Of a stretch of DNA of 64,000 nt, positions 37,972 to 46,718 are shown one piece after another. Numbering within the stretch: position 1 is the first letter of the stretch; each line of letters begins with the position of its first letter. The position numbers and the translations under genes were made by a program. The notes below the pieces were generated by a model. The model saw only the letters and a list, made by a program, of their open reading frames with translations. It was not told the DNA's origin and did no database searches. Origin of the DNA: Candidatus Rhodoferax mariagerensis (GTDB lineage: Bacteria; Pseudomonadota; Gammaproteobacteria; Burkholderiales; Burkholderiaceae_C); contig JADKAW010000007.1 in the NCBI GenBank assembly GCA_016719055.1, positions 124,001 to 188,000 of the forward strand, given 5' to 3'.

Positions 37972-38742
37972 ATGAGGTTTATTCGATTGAAGTTTTCGGC
38001 GTTTTTTTTGGCAGGCTTGTTTGCTGTGACAGGCTTGCACGCGGCTTTGTTTGAAGATGATGAGGCACGCAAGGCCATTCTTGAGTTGCGCCAGCGCGTT
38101 GAGGCCATTCGGAGCGATACCGATCAAGTCAAAAGGTTGTCGACTGACGACAACACTGTTTTGGGTAAAAGCCTGCTCGAACTGCAGCGTCAGATGGAAC
38201 TGTTGCGCGGTGAAATATCCATGTTGCGAGGCATCAACGAGCAGTTGTCCAGAGACATGGCTGAAGTCCAACGCCAGCTCAAAGACCAGTCGCGCTTGTA
38301 CTCCGATCGAATCAGTAAACTCGAACCGGTCAAAGTCAGTGTCGATGGTGCTGAATTCGTAGCAGATCCTGCTGAGAAGCGCGATTTTGAGTCAGCGCTT
38401 GTGGTTTTCAGAAAAGGAGACTTCGCAGCGTCCCAGAACCTGTGGGTTAGTTTCATAGGGCGTTACCCAGCCAGCCAATATGTCCCATCAGCCTTGTTCT
38501 GGTTGGGAAACACCCAGTATGCGACTCGTGATTACAAAGAGGCGATCGTTAATTTCCGTGCCCTGATTGCCAAAAGCCCTGAGCACATGCGGGCACCTGA
38601 AGCGGTGTTATCAATTGCAAACTGCCAGTTGGAGCTTAAAGACGTCAAGGGTGCGCGAAAGACGTTGACAGATTTGATCAAAGCTTATCCCAACGCAGAG
38701 GCCACCAGTTCAGCCAAAGAGCGACTGGCGACTTTGAAGTAG
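37972..38742 (+). CDS. cpoB: Cell division coordinator CpoB (YbgF)
   Basis: 256 residues. A signal peptide (FSAFFLAGLFAVTGLHA) is followed by a coiled-coil trimerisation region rich in Leu, Glu and Gln (about 25-110) and a C-terminal TPR domain (NTQYATRDYKEAIVNFRALI and following repeats). CpoB is periplasmic, binds TolA and coordinates outer-membrane constriction with PBP1B activity. It completes the tolB-pal-cpoB unit. Confidence 0.94.
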   Translation: MRFIRLKFSAFFLAGLFAVTGLHAALFEDDEARKAILELRQRVEAIRSDTDQVKRLSTDDNTVLGKSLLELQRQMELLRGEISMLRGINEQLSRDMAEVQRQLKDQSRLYSDRISKLEPVKVSVDGAEFVADPAEKRDFESALVVFRKGDFAASQNLWVSFIGRYPASQYVPSALFWLGNTQYATRDYKEAIVNFRALIAKSPEHMRAPEAVLSIANCQLELKDVKGARKTLTDLIKAYPNAEATSSAKERLATLK

Positions 38743-38768
38743 CTGCTTGATCAACCATTTGTAAGGTG

Positions 38769-39557
38769 ATGGTGACTGATCGGCGTTTTGGTGCAATAGA
38801 CAGACTTTATGGTGTTGATGCGGCGCAGGGGATCAGAAAAGCGCATGTTGCCATTGTGGGTATCGGTGGTGTAGGGTCTTGGGCCGCTGAAGCGTTAGCG
38901 CGAAGTGGTGTGGGTAAGCTGACCCTGATCGATCTTGATCATGTTGCCGAGTCAAACATCAATCGACAAATTCATGCCACACAGTCAAGCCTGGGTCAGG
39001 CCAAGGTACTGGCCATGCAGGACCGCATTCACTCTTTTTTCCCTGAGTGCGAGGTTGACTGCATTGAGGACTTTGTCAGTTCGAGCAACTACAACTCGAT
39101 TCTTCCCCGCGGCGTTGATGCGCTGATTGACGCCTGTGATCAAGTGGCAGTGAAGGCTTCTTTGGCGGCTTGGGCCTTGAAATCTGACACAGTCTTTGTG
39201 TCTTCGGGCGCTGCTGGTGGCAAGCGACAAGCGCAATTGGTTTGTCTCGAAGACTTGGCACAGGTAACCCATGACCCGTTGTTGTCAAAGGTCCGCTATC
39301 ACCTTCGAAGGGAGTTTGGCGCACCGAGGAATGGAAAAAAAATGGGCGTTGTGTGTGTACTGAGTCGCGAGCCGATCACGCCGCCCGATGAGTCCTGTGG
39401 GGTCTATGGTGATGGGTCACTGAATTGCCATGGTTACGGTTCTCTGGTGACTGTGACGGCTTCGTTCGGGTTATGTGCGGCTGGTTTTGTCTTGAACCAA
39501 CTGGCAGCGAGCACTGAAAGTCTCGTTTCATCTCTGAATCCTGTGGGTCTGTCTTGA
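38769..39557 (+). CDS. tcdA: tRNA threonylcarbamoyladenosine dehydratase TcdA (CsdL)
   Basis: 262 residues from ATG 38769; a GTG one codon upstream is also in frame. The E1/MoeB/ThiF-like fold shows VAIVGIGGVGSWAAEALARSG, the DLDHVAESNINRQ motif, and conserved Arg/Lys residues for adenylation. TcdA uses ATP to cyclise t6A at tRNA position 37 to ct6A. The stop overlaps the greB ATG by one base. Confidence 0.93.
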   Translation: MVTDRRFGAIDRLYGVDAAQGIRKAHVAIVGIGGVGSWAAEALARSGVGKLTLIDLDHVAESNINRQIHATQSSLGQAKVLAMQDRIHSFFPECEVDCIEDFVSSSNYNSILPRGVDALIDACDQVAVKASLAAWALKSDTVFVSSGAAGGKRQAQLVCLEDLAQVTHDPLLSKVRYHLRREFGAPRNGKKMGVVCVLSREPITPPDESCGVYGDGSLNCHGYGSLVTVTASFGLCAAGFVLNQLAASTESLVSSLNPVGLS

Positions 39558-40114
39558 TGAGCAAAGCATTCACCAAAGAGGTTGAAGATTCGGACGATGA
39601 AGAGATGCCAGTTGCGCTGCCGAATGTCGGCAAAAACTACATTTCGCCCCAGGGATATGCCAATTTGCGCCATGAACTGTTTGCGTTGATCGACGTTGAA
39701 CGCCCCAAGATTGTCGATGTTGTCCATTGGGCCGCCAGCAATGGGGACCGGTCTGAAAATGGTGACTACCTTTACGGAAAAAAGCGCTTGCGAGAAATAG
39801 ACCGGCGTATCAGGTTCCTGACCAAACGACTGGAAATTGCAGAGGTCATCGATGCGTCGGTTCATTTTGGTAACGAGCAGATTTTTTTTGGAGCAACGGT
39901 GACCTTTCAGGAAGAAAGCGGTGTCGAACGCACCATCACGATTCTCGGGATCGATGAGGCAGTCAGTGCCAATGGTGAGGTGAGCTGGGTGTCACCCGTT
40001 GCCCGTGCATTGTTGAAGGCAAGACTGGGTGATGTTCTGAAGCTGCAGACACCTGCAGCGGTGGTTGAAATTGAGGTGACCGATGTGCGTTACCCAGCGC
40101 CGGTCACGGGCTAA
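39557..40114 (+). CDS. greB: Transcription elongation factor GreB
   Basis: 185 residues from ATG 39557. An N-terminal coiled coil with the acidic-tip motif GDRSENGDYLYGKKRLREID, a GreB-type sequence, precedes a C-terminal FKBP-like domain (FFGATVTFQEESG). It enters the RNA polymerase secondary channel and stimulates cleavage of backtracked RNA. A short acidic extension precedes the canonical start (EDSDDEEMPVALP). It converges with spoT and overlaps it by 11 bases. Confidence 0.95.
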   Translation: MSKAFTKEVEDSDDEEMPVALPNVGKNYISPQGYANLRHELFALIDVERPKIVDVVHWAASNGDRSENGDYLYGKKRLREIDRRIRFLTKRLEIAEVIDASVHFGNEQIFFGATVTFQEESGVERTITILGIDEAVSANGEVSWVSPVARALLKARLGDVLKLQTPAAVVEIEVTDVRYPAPVTG

Positions 40115-42380
40115 TTTGGGCGGTGTTTTTTGATCGTTGGACTTTCAGCACAGCAGGGGCACGACGCAAGCTTTTGAAGACTGCATCAAGTTGATTGAGG
40201 TCGCGTACACCAATCACAAACCGGATATCCATGGCCCCTTGCGGCGACTCGTCGGCCAGATCAACATGGGTGATGTCAGCCTCGGCCGCTGCCAGAGCAC
40301 CGGCAACTCTGGCCAGCACACCTTTGCCATTGTTGACAGTCACCACGATGCCAGTTTCAAAGGTTCGCACAGGTTCATCGGACCATTCCACGCTGATAAA
40401 GCGCTCACTGTCTTTGTATTGCAGCTTTTTGGCCACCTGACAGTCCGCAGCGTGAACGGTCAAACCTTCACCGCGACCAAGATAGCCCACAATGACGTCG
40501 CCAGGAATAGGCCGGCAACAACTCGCGAACCGTACCGACGTGCTCTCGCTTCCATCGATGGACACACCGCCTTGCGCAACATGTTCATTGGCCGCAAAAC
40601 GCTCCCGCGTGATCAGGAGGGCATCTAGCTTTTCACCGCTATCGGCCAGCATCGTGGCCAGTCGTTTGGCCACGATGCTGGCAATGCGCTTGCCCAACCC
40701 AATGTCAGTCATCAGTTCAGAGCGGTTTTTGTTGCCGCTGAACCGCAAAAGTTTGTCCCAAATAGCTTGATTTAGGGCATTGCTCTCAGGCAAGTTCTCA
40801 ATGCCTTCTGCGCGCAGCGCCTGCGCCAGCATTTTCTCGCCCAGACTTTCAGATTCAGTTTGAGCCAGTGATTTAAGGTGTTGACGAATTTTCGAGCGTG
40901 CCCGGGCGGTTCGCGCAAATCCCAACCAGGCTGGATTGGGGATGGAGTCCGGGTTGAAAATGACCTCAATGACGTCGCCATTCTTGACTTCGGTGCGCAA
41001 CGGAACGACTTCATTGTTGATCTTGGCCGAAACCGCATGGTCCCCCACATTGCTGTGAATGGCATAGGCAAAATCGACCACCGTAGCACCGCGCGGCATC
41101 GCCATAATTTGACTTTTTGGCGTAAAAACATAGACCGCATCTGGAAACAAATCAACCTTGACATGGTCCCAAAATTCTGCAGCGTCACGGGTTTCGTCTT
41201 GAATATCCAGCAGCGACTGCAGCCATTTCGAACCCATACGGTCACTGCGACTGATGTCGCTCTGGTCCACTTCCTTGTACAGCCAGTGCGCGGCCACACC
41301 TGATTCCGCAACCAGATGCATGGCCTCGGTGCGCAACTGAAATTCGACATTGACACCTGAAGGCCCGACCAAGGTGGTGTGCAGTGACTGATAGCCGTTG
41401 ATTTTGCTAATCGCAATATGGTCCTTGAATTTGCCCGGCACGGGTTTGTACACTTGGTGAAGCAGGCCTAGTGCTGTATAGCAGTCGATCAGTTCTGGAA
41501 CAATCACGCGAAAACCGTAGATGTCAGTGACCTGAGCAAAGCTCAGATTTTTGTCAATCATTTTGTTGTAAATTGAATACAGAGTCTTTTCTCTACCAGC
41601 TATTCGTACAACCATGCCATGTTTGGAAAAAACCAATTCCAGGTCAGATTGAACCTTGCGAATCAGATCTCTGCGTCGGCCACGAGCCTTCGTAACCGCT
41701 TTGGACAAAACAGCATAGCGCCAGGGACGCAAATGCCGCAGCGACAAATCCTGCAACTCACGGTAGGTCTGATTCAAGCCGAGGCGGTGTGCGATAGGTG
41801 CATAAATTTCCAGTGTTTCAGACGCAATGCGCACCCATTTTTCACGCGGGGCATTCGACAGAGTTCGCATGTTGTGAGTGCGATCCGCCAATTTGATCAA
41901 AATGACGCGTACATCGCGCGCCATGGCCAGCAACATCTTTCGAAATGATTCGGCCTGGTTTTCTTCGCGCGTATTGAAATGCAGCTTTTCAAGCTTGGTT
42001 AAGCCATCGACCAGTTCGGCGACCGGGGAGCCGAAGCGTTCGATCAGGTCGGTCTTGGTGATGCCGCAGTCTTCCATGGCGTCATGCAGCAGCGCGGCCA
42101 TCAGCGCCTGAGCATCCAGCTTCCACTCGGCGCATTGGACCGCCACTGCGATCGGATGAGTGATGTAGGGTTCTCCACTGTTTCTGAGCTGCCCAAGATG
42201 CGCTTCATCTGCAAAGCGGTAAGCCATCCGAACACTATGGAGGTCGGCCGGGCCGAGATAATCAAGTTTTTTGGTTAGAGACGCAAAACTGGCCGCAACC
42301 GCGTTAGCACCAGCTGGACTCAGTCCGCTCGGGACGGGTAAAGCCGGTTGGGTCGGTGCGGGCAGGCTGGAAATGCTCAT
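40104..42380 (-). CDS. spoT: Bifunctional (p)ppGpp synthetase/hydrolase, SpoT type
   Basis: 758 residues. The N-terminal HD hydrolase domain has HDAMED, so the hydrolase motif is intact. The RelA/SpoT synthetase domain follows with YGFRVIVPE and the substrate loop FKDHIAISKINGYQSLHTT. Then come TGS (VFTPKSQIMAMPRGATVVDFAYAIH) and a C-terminal ACT domain (VTVNNGKGVLARVAGALAAAEADI). Order gmk-rpoZ-spoT on this strand matches E. coli and supports SpoT over RelA. A terminator-like hairpin separates it from rpoZ. Confidence 0.95.
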   Translation of the reverse strand: MSISSLPAPTQPALPVPSGLSPAGANAVAASFASLTKKLDYLGPADLHSVRMAYRFADEAHLGQLRNSGEPYITHPIAVAVQCAEWKLDAQALMAALLHDAMEDCGITKTDLIERFGSPVAELVDGLTKLEKLHFNTREENQAESFRKMLLAMARDVRVILIKLADRTHNMRTLSNAPREKWVRIASETLEIYAPIAHRLGLNQTYRELQDLSLRHLRPWRYAVLSKAVTKARGRRRDLIRKVQSDLELVFSKHGMVVRIAGREKTLYSIYNKMIDKNLSFAQVTDIYGFRVIVPELIDCYTALGLLHQVYKPVPGKFKDHIAISKINGYQSLHTTLVGPSGVNVEFQLRTEAMHLVAESGVAAHWLYKEVDQSDISRSDRMGSKWLQSLLDIQDETRDAAEFWDHVKVDLFPDAVYVFTPKSQIMAMPRGATVVDFAYAIHSNVGDHAVSAKINNEVVPLRTEVKNGDVIEVIFNPDSIPNPAWLGFARTARARSKIRQHLKSLAQTESESLGEKMLAQALRAEGIENLPESNALNQAIWDKLLRFSGNKNRSELMTDIGLGKRIASIVAKRLATMLADSGEKLDALLITRERFAANEHVAQGGVSIDGSESTSVRFASCCRPIPGDVIVGYLGRGEGLTVHAADCQVAKKLQYKDSERFISVEWSDEPVRTFETGIVVTVNNGKGVLARVAGALAAAEADITHVDLADESPQGAMDIRFVIGVRDLNQLDAVFKSLRRAPAVLKVQRSKNTAQISP

Positions 42381-42420
42381 TGCTTAAATATAGCTTACCC
42401 GACATGGTTGGTGGCATACA

Positions 42421-42448
42421 AATAAAAAGGCACCGATAAGGTGCCTTT
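42421..42448 (-). terminator. Rho-independent terminator after rpoZ
   Basis: A perfect 9-bp stem, AAAGGCACC at 42426-42434 and GGTGCCTTT at 42440-42448, has a 5-base loop. On the reverse strand it is followed by a T-rich run. It would end or attenuate the gmk-rpoZ transcript before spoT. Confidence 0.8.
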
Positions 42449-42474
42449 GAACAAAAAAACCTCGAACAATAGAT

Positions 42475-42678
42475 TTAAAGAGGTACTTTTTTCAGCATTT
42501 CGATGCCGACTTTACCTGCTGCAATCTCGCGCAGGGCAGTAACGCCCGGTTTGTTCTTGCTTACCACCTTGGCGGTGTGTCCGTGGCTGAGCATTCGTGC
42601 ACGGTAGGAGGCCGCCAAAACCAATTGGAAACGATTTGGAATCTTCAACAGGCAATCTTCAACAGTAATACGAGCCAT
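42475..42678 (-). CDS. rpoZ: RNA polymerase omega subunit RpoZ
   Basis: 67 residues, the usual betaproteobacterial length. It begins MARITVEDCLLKIPNRFQLV and contains AASYRARMLSHGH and VTALREIAAGKVG, the conserved RpoZ elements. Omega aids assembly of beta-prime and, with it, binds ppGpp. It lies 27 bases after gmk on the same strand. Confidence 0.96.
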   Translation of the reverse strand: MARITVEDCLLKIPNRFQLVLAASYRARMLSHGHTAKVVSKNKPGVTALREIAAGKVGIEMLKKVPL

Positions 42679-42705
42679 GAATTCTCCGGGTCTGGTTACG
42701 TTGCA

Positions 42706-43325
42706 CTAGACGATTTTCAGTGCTTTGAATGTTTCTAATCTTGCGCGGTGTTGCGCCAAGTACCTGAGACGCTGCGAATGCACAATAGCCTTGAGGTCAA
42801 AAAGTGCGCGATCAAATAGTTCGTTAATTATAACGAAGTCAAAATGATGGATTTGCGCCATCTCAACTGCTGCGTTTTTTAGCCGGGATTCGATCACTTG
42901 CTGTGTGTCCTCGCCACGGCGCTCAAGTCGTGACCGAAGCTCCTCCCAACTTGGAGGCAGCACAAAAATGGTCACAGCATTGGCAAATACGCTTTTAATT
43001 TGCAGTGCCCCTTGAAAGTCAATCTCAAGGACCACGTCGGCACCCTGGGCCATGCGTTCTTCAATGGCCTTCTTGGAGGTCCCATAGCGATGGTTGTGAA
43101 CGTGCGCCCACTCTACAAATGCATTGGCCTGCACCATGGCGTCAAATTCTTGCTCAGATACAAAAAATACTCGCGCCCGTGCTTTTCTTGTCCCCTGGGT
43201 GCCCGAGTGGTGTGGGAGACCGACAGTTGGACATGAGAGTCGAGCTCTAGCAGTGCCTTAACCAGACTGGACTTGCCCGCACCGCTGGGCGCTGCAACAA
43301 CAAACAGATTACCCGGGTACTCCAT
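42706..43325 (-). CDS. gmk: Guanylate kinase, with a one-base frameshift as read
   Basis: Two frames together make one Gmk. The N-terminal part (MEYPGNLFVV, P-loop APSGAGKSS, SHTTRAPRGQEKHGREYF) is in one frame; the remainder (MVQANAFVEWAHVHNHRYGTS to KALKIV) is in another. They meet at a run of six A (43162-43167 on the plus strand). Seven A would restore V-S-E-Q-E-F-D-A-M and give a 206-residue protein, the usual length. Gmk phosphorylates GMP and is normally essential. A sequencing error is the simplest reading; a real mutation or slippage is possible. Confidence 0.88.
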
Positions 43326-43725
43326 GGGTTTTTGCCTCATTGGTTGAAACTTAGCGGCTCTATTCTATGTTTTGCACCTGAAGCTCGGGATCAGCTCTAA
43401 GATATTGATTTTCATGGATATTTCGCCCTAGGGTAGGTGCCTCACCCCACGATTTACCCCACAAAATACCTGGGCTTCTATGAATCGTCATGAGGCGTTG
43501 CGAGTCAGCAGTTTCAATTTAGCTACGAACTGCAATCTTATCAGGCGCACTTTTGTGGCGGCGTGATTGAAGGTGTCCCTCATGCGAGGCAATATCGCTA
43601 TCGATTGGATCTGGTTTGCCGAATGTCCAGTGCTCAATGTTTTAATTGATTTGTTGACGGCAAGTCATTTTTTAATCAAAATCCCTCTTCATTAATCAAT
43701 TTTCAGTAAAACTCCAAGGATTTAA
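43326..43725. other. Gap upstream of gmk: start of the accessory region
   Basis: No supported gene. It must hold the gmk promoter. Two ACCCCAC heptamers lie at 43444-43450 and 43456-43462. A frame with a coding-like composition ends at TGA 43647-43649 but is not recognisable and may be decayed. yicC, the usual gmk neighbour, is absent, so synteny breaks here. Confidence 0.5.
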
Positions 43726-45255
43726 GTGGCAGATTGGATCGGGTACCAATGGCTGGTTGAGCACTACGGCATCTCGCCTGTCCAAGCGTTTCGTACGGAT
43801 AGTGCCATTGCCAAGTCGCGTGCCACCACACGGGAAGATGGATATGTCCACGAATACTACCCGCCCGTGGCGCGGCCTGCTGATACCTTGATTGGTCATT
43901 TGACCTTCGCCTTCAAGCACGAAGGTGTTCAGCTGGAGTTTCTGGCGCGGTTGTTCAACGTTGTGCCAGTGACTGATCTTGAGGCCTGGGTCGCGGCCGA
44001 GCCGACGGGCCAGTATGCGCGTCGAGCGGGTTTCTTCTATGAATACTTGACCGGCCGACAACTGGCGTTCCCCGGCGTGACGGCGGGGAACTACGTCACG
44101 GCTCTGGATGAGTCCATCTACCTGACGGCAAGCCAACCGACGAATGTTCCGCGCTGGCGCGTGCGCGACAACCTGCCGGGCACGCCAGACTACTGCCCAT
44201 TGGTCATGCGTACTGCGCGCGTACAGCAGGCCGAACAGTACGATTGCGCGCAGCACCTGGTCGATTTGGAAGTCGAGTTCGGTGCCGATGTGCTGCAGCG
44301 CAGTGTGGTCTGGCTGACCATCAAAGAGAGTCGCGCGAGCTTTGCAATCGAGCATGAAGAGCAGCACGTTGATCGTGTGCGGCGATTTGCTGCCGTGATG
44401 GAGCAGCGCTGCGGACGGCATGACGAGCCGCTATCCGAGGACGCGCTCGGCGAGCTGCAGTCGCAGATCCTCGGGCCCAGAGCGACTCGCTACGGCGTGC
44501 GCCGCTCACCGGTGTTCGTGGGCGAGGTCGACGGTTTCACCGAGATGGTTCATTACATCGCACCACACTGGCGCGATACGTCGGCACTGCTGTCCGGTTT
44601 GCGTGACTTCGCTGCGCGCACAACCGGTGCTGCCGCGCTTGTGCGTGCCGCCGTGTTGTCGTTTGGCTTTGTGTACATCCATCCGATGTCAGACGGCAAC
44701 GGCCGTATCTCCCGGTTTTTGATCAACGACGTACTGCGAAGGGATAAGGCCATCCCGGCGCCCTTCATTCTGCCGGTGTCGGCCACGATCACCAGCACGG
44801 TTGTCAGTCGGCGCGGCTACGATCAGGTACTTGAGTTGTTTTCGCGGTCGCTGATGCGTAAATATGCCGAAGCCTGGCGCTTCGGCGCGGAACAGGTCGC
44901 GGAGGATGGCGTGCACTTCAACTTGCAGTTCGATGCCTACCGGGACGCGCTGCCGGCTTGGCGTTTCCCTGATATGACAGATCATGTTGAATACCTTGCT
45001 CAAGTGGTGCAGTTGACCATCGAGCAGGAAATGCGCAAGGAAGCGGGCTATCTGCGTAGTCTGCGTGCGGCCCGTGAGCGTGTCAAGCAGGTAATTGAAG
45101 GGCCGGATGTTGATATCGACCGCATCATTCGGTCGGTGCGCGATAACGGTGGCAAAGTGTCGAATAAGCTACTCAATGAGTTTCCGGCGCTGGCCGACGA
45201 GAGCCTCGCCGCCGAGACCGTGGCAGTGATCAAGGAGGTGTTTGCTCAGCTATGA
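43726..45255 (+). CDS. Fic-domain protein (probable AMP-transferase) with N-terminal inhibitory motif
   Basis: 509 residues from GTG 43726, preceded by AAGGA at 43717-43721. The Fic motif IHPMSDGNGRISRF is complete, with catalytic H319. An inhibitory-helix match S-F-A-I-E (S205-E209) precedes it, so this is a self-inhibited class II Fic, but the residue after Glu is His, not the usual Gly or Asn. The N-terminus (DWIGYQWLVEHYG) is unlike simple Fic toxins. C-terminal helices follow. Fic enzymes transfer AMP to target hydroxyl groups. Target unknown. No antitoxin partner is adjacent. Confidence 0.88.
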   Translation: MADWIGYQWLVEHYGISPVQAFRTDSAIAKSRATTREDGYVHEYYPPVARPADTLIGHLTFAFKHEGVQLEFLARLFNVVPVTDLEAWVAAEPTGQYARRAGFFYEYLTGRQLAFPGVTAGNYVTALDESIYLTASQPTNVPRWRVRDNLPGTPDYCPLVMRTARVQQAEQYDCAQHLVDLEVEFGADVLQRSVVWLTIKESRASFAIEHEEQHVDRVRRFAAVMEQRCGRHDEPLSEDALGELQSQILGPRATRYGVRRSPVFVGEVDGFTEMVHYIAPHWRDTSALLSGLRDFAARTTGAAALVRAAVLSFGFVYIHPMSDGNGRISRFLINDVLRRDKAIPAPFILPVSATITSTVVSRRGYDQVLELFSRSLMRKYAEAWRFGAEQVAEDGVHFNLQFDAYRDALPAWRFPDMTDHVEYLAQVVQLTIEQEMRKEAGYLRSLRAARERVKQVIEGPDVDIDRIIRSVRDNGGKVSNKLLNEFPALADESLAAETVAVIKEVFAQL

Positions 45256-45564
45256 GGGGTTTTGAAATCATGGCAATTGATCGTTCATATCGGTTTCAAA
45301 ATCAAGAACATCCCGGGCAAACCGATTCGTTACGTCAATTACGGCGCTCTTTTGTACCGCCGCTTTCGTTTCGTTTCGCTCAATGCGTTAGGAACTTCTG
45401 ACATGACAGCCAACTTGCGCGTAGCTGTTCGAGCGGCCAAGTCAAGGCGTTGCCCCGGGAATTGGAAAGTCTTTTTTTATGGCATCACGTAGTGTTGGTA
45501 GCGGTTGATTACGTTCAGCGGTGGAGTACGTTTCGAATCAAAGTCGTTTTGGATGAGCTGTCGT
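45256..45564. other. Gap between the Fic gene and the AbiEii remnant
   Basis: No supported gene. A GTTAGGA at 45387-45393 resembles an integron core but ends in A, not a pyrimidine, and has no adjacent attC palindrome. The right end is the 3' flank of the reverse-strand AbiEii remnant. Confidence 0.45.
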
Positions 45565-45958
45565 TCAGATGACGCCGACCTTGTGGAACTCGGAGCGCAA
45601 CTGTGTCACCACGTCGGCCAGTGCAATGGCATCGAGCCGGTTCTTCTTCAGGAACGCGTTCCACTGCGTCTGTTTGATGGCATCCGCAACGAAAGCGTCG
45701 CCCAGGCCTGCAGGCAGGGAGGAGGGCATGGTCATTTTTCGGCGTTCGAAAGTTGCTTCGATGGCACGGCGTACTTCCGTTGGGGTAAGCGTGTTTTCAG
45801 CCAAAAGCACCCACAGGTCATAGTAGTCCTTCATGCGGGTGTTGGCCATGCCCAGCAGGCACACAGCGTGGAACTTCTCGGCAACTACGGTGTATTTTGG
45901 GTAAGCGCGCAGCTGTGGGGCGGGTAGATCTTCCAGCAATACGGGGTAAACGCTGATC
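45565..45958 (-). pseudogene. AbiEii/AbiGii-type nucleotidyltransferase toxin, C-terminal remnant
   Basis: About 130 residues remain, open from near 45958 to a stop at 45565. The text VVAEKFHAVCLLGMANTRMKD, ATFERR and WNAFLKKNR matches the C-terminal half of the intact AbiEii toxin at 58806-59678 (VIAEKFQAMVMLGLANSRMKD, ATFERR, WAAFVRD). The catalytic N-terminal half is missing. The break coincides with an integron core site at 45959. Not expected to be active. Confidence 0.85.
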
Positions 45959-45965
45959 GTTAGGC
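45959..45965 (+). other. Integron R-prime core GTTAGGC at the left edge of cassette 1
   Basis: GTTAGGC fits GTTRRRY and is followed 13 bases later by the cassette 1 ATG. No attC palindrome and no recognisable attI precede it; instead AbiEii coding sequence runs up to it. This points to insertion at a non-standard site or a rearranged array edge. Confidence 0.75.
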
Positions 45966-45977
45966 GTCGTAACCACC

Positions 45978-46559
45978 ATGCCCAGGTATTTCAAAGTAGT
46001 CGATGCTCAGCCCCACATAGGGCAAAACTACTTCAAGATCGTCTTCATCCGCGGCGAGCGCGTGAAAGACAAAATCTCGCTATGGCGGTGGTGTTGGCTT
46101 TGCGTCATCGAAATCATCTTCGGCAAGGAGCTACTGGAGAGTTTCGTCATCACAGCATCGAATAGCGGAAGTCCGGAAGATGCGGACCTAGAGAGGAAGT
46201 ATGGTGAGCCCAACCAACTGAATCTACACATCCCAAGCGGAATATTTACGAACGTATTCCGGGAACAGATAATCCAACTCTTGTACTACAAGTTCTATCT
46301 TCAGTACCTACTCATCCTGCCACTAGTCGAACCACCTGAGAATGCAGAGACGTGCACGATCAATGTCACCAGAACTCGCTTTCGTCTCCGGAAGAGCTTG
46401 CTCTACTTAATCATTCCGTTTCGTCGTGTCTATATCTTGTCAGCAGTTTTCGTGCACCTGTTGGCTGAATCCGCCTCCTACTTCGCGACGAACAGCCTAT
46501 GGGTCGTGGCTGCAGTCGGTATAGTGCTGGAATTCGTCCGTCGCATACTGAAGCTGTGA
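45978..46559 (+). CDS. Integron cassette 1 protein, membrane-associated, function unknown
   Basis: 193 residues. I do not recognise the family. The first half is mixed alpha/beta (MPRYFKVVDAQPHIGQNYFK). The C-terminal third is hydrophobic with probable membrane helices (SLLYLIIPFRRVYILSAVFV and SLWVVAAVGIVLEF). It starts 13 bases after GTTAGGC and ends 12 bases before the attC R'' site, the tight packing typical of gene cassettes, which indicates it is a real gene. Confidence 0.7.
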   Translation: MPRYFKVVDAQPHIGQNYFKIVFIRGERVKDKISLWRWCWLCVIEIIFGKELLESFVITASNSGSPEDADLERKYGEPNQLNLHIPSGIFTNVFREQIIQLLYYKFYLQYLLILPLVEPPENAETCTINVTRTRFRLRKSLLYLIIPFRRVYILSAVFVHLLAESASYFATNSLWVVAAVGIVLEFVRRILKL

Positions 46560-46570
46560 CGACGCCACTC

Positions 46571-46687
46571 GTTCAACCGGACCCGCTACGGCAAGCGCCG
46601 TAAGCCCGGCCTGAGGCACATGGTGCATCATCTCAGCCCGGGCTTACGGCGCTTGCCTCCGCGGGCCGGTTAACTCGAACGTTAGGC
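46571..46687 (+). other. Integron attC site (59-base element), complete
   Basis: R'' GTTCAAC at 46571-46577 fits RYYYAAC; R' GTTAGGC at 46681-46687 fits GTTRRRY. Between them, two long nearly perfect inverted arms (GGCAAGCGCCGTAAGCCCGG and its complement) flank a central loop. The 117-base size is within the attC range. This is the recombination site of cassette 1. Confidence 0.93.
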
Positions 46688-46718
46688 TTTTCGCAAGCAA
46701 CACCGCCACACATTCACC

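Noticed and set aside
45387..45393. GTTAGGA as an additional integron core site
   Set aside because: The last base is not a pyrimidine and no attC palindrome is attached.
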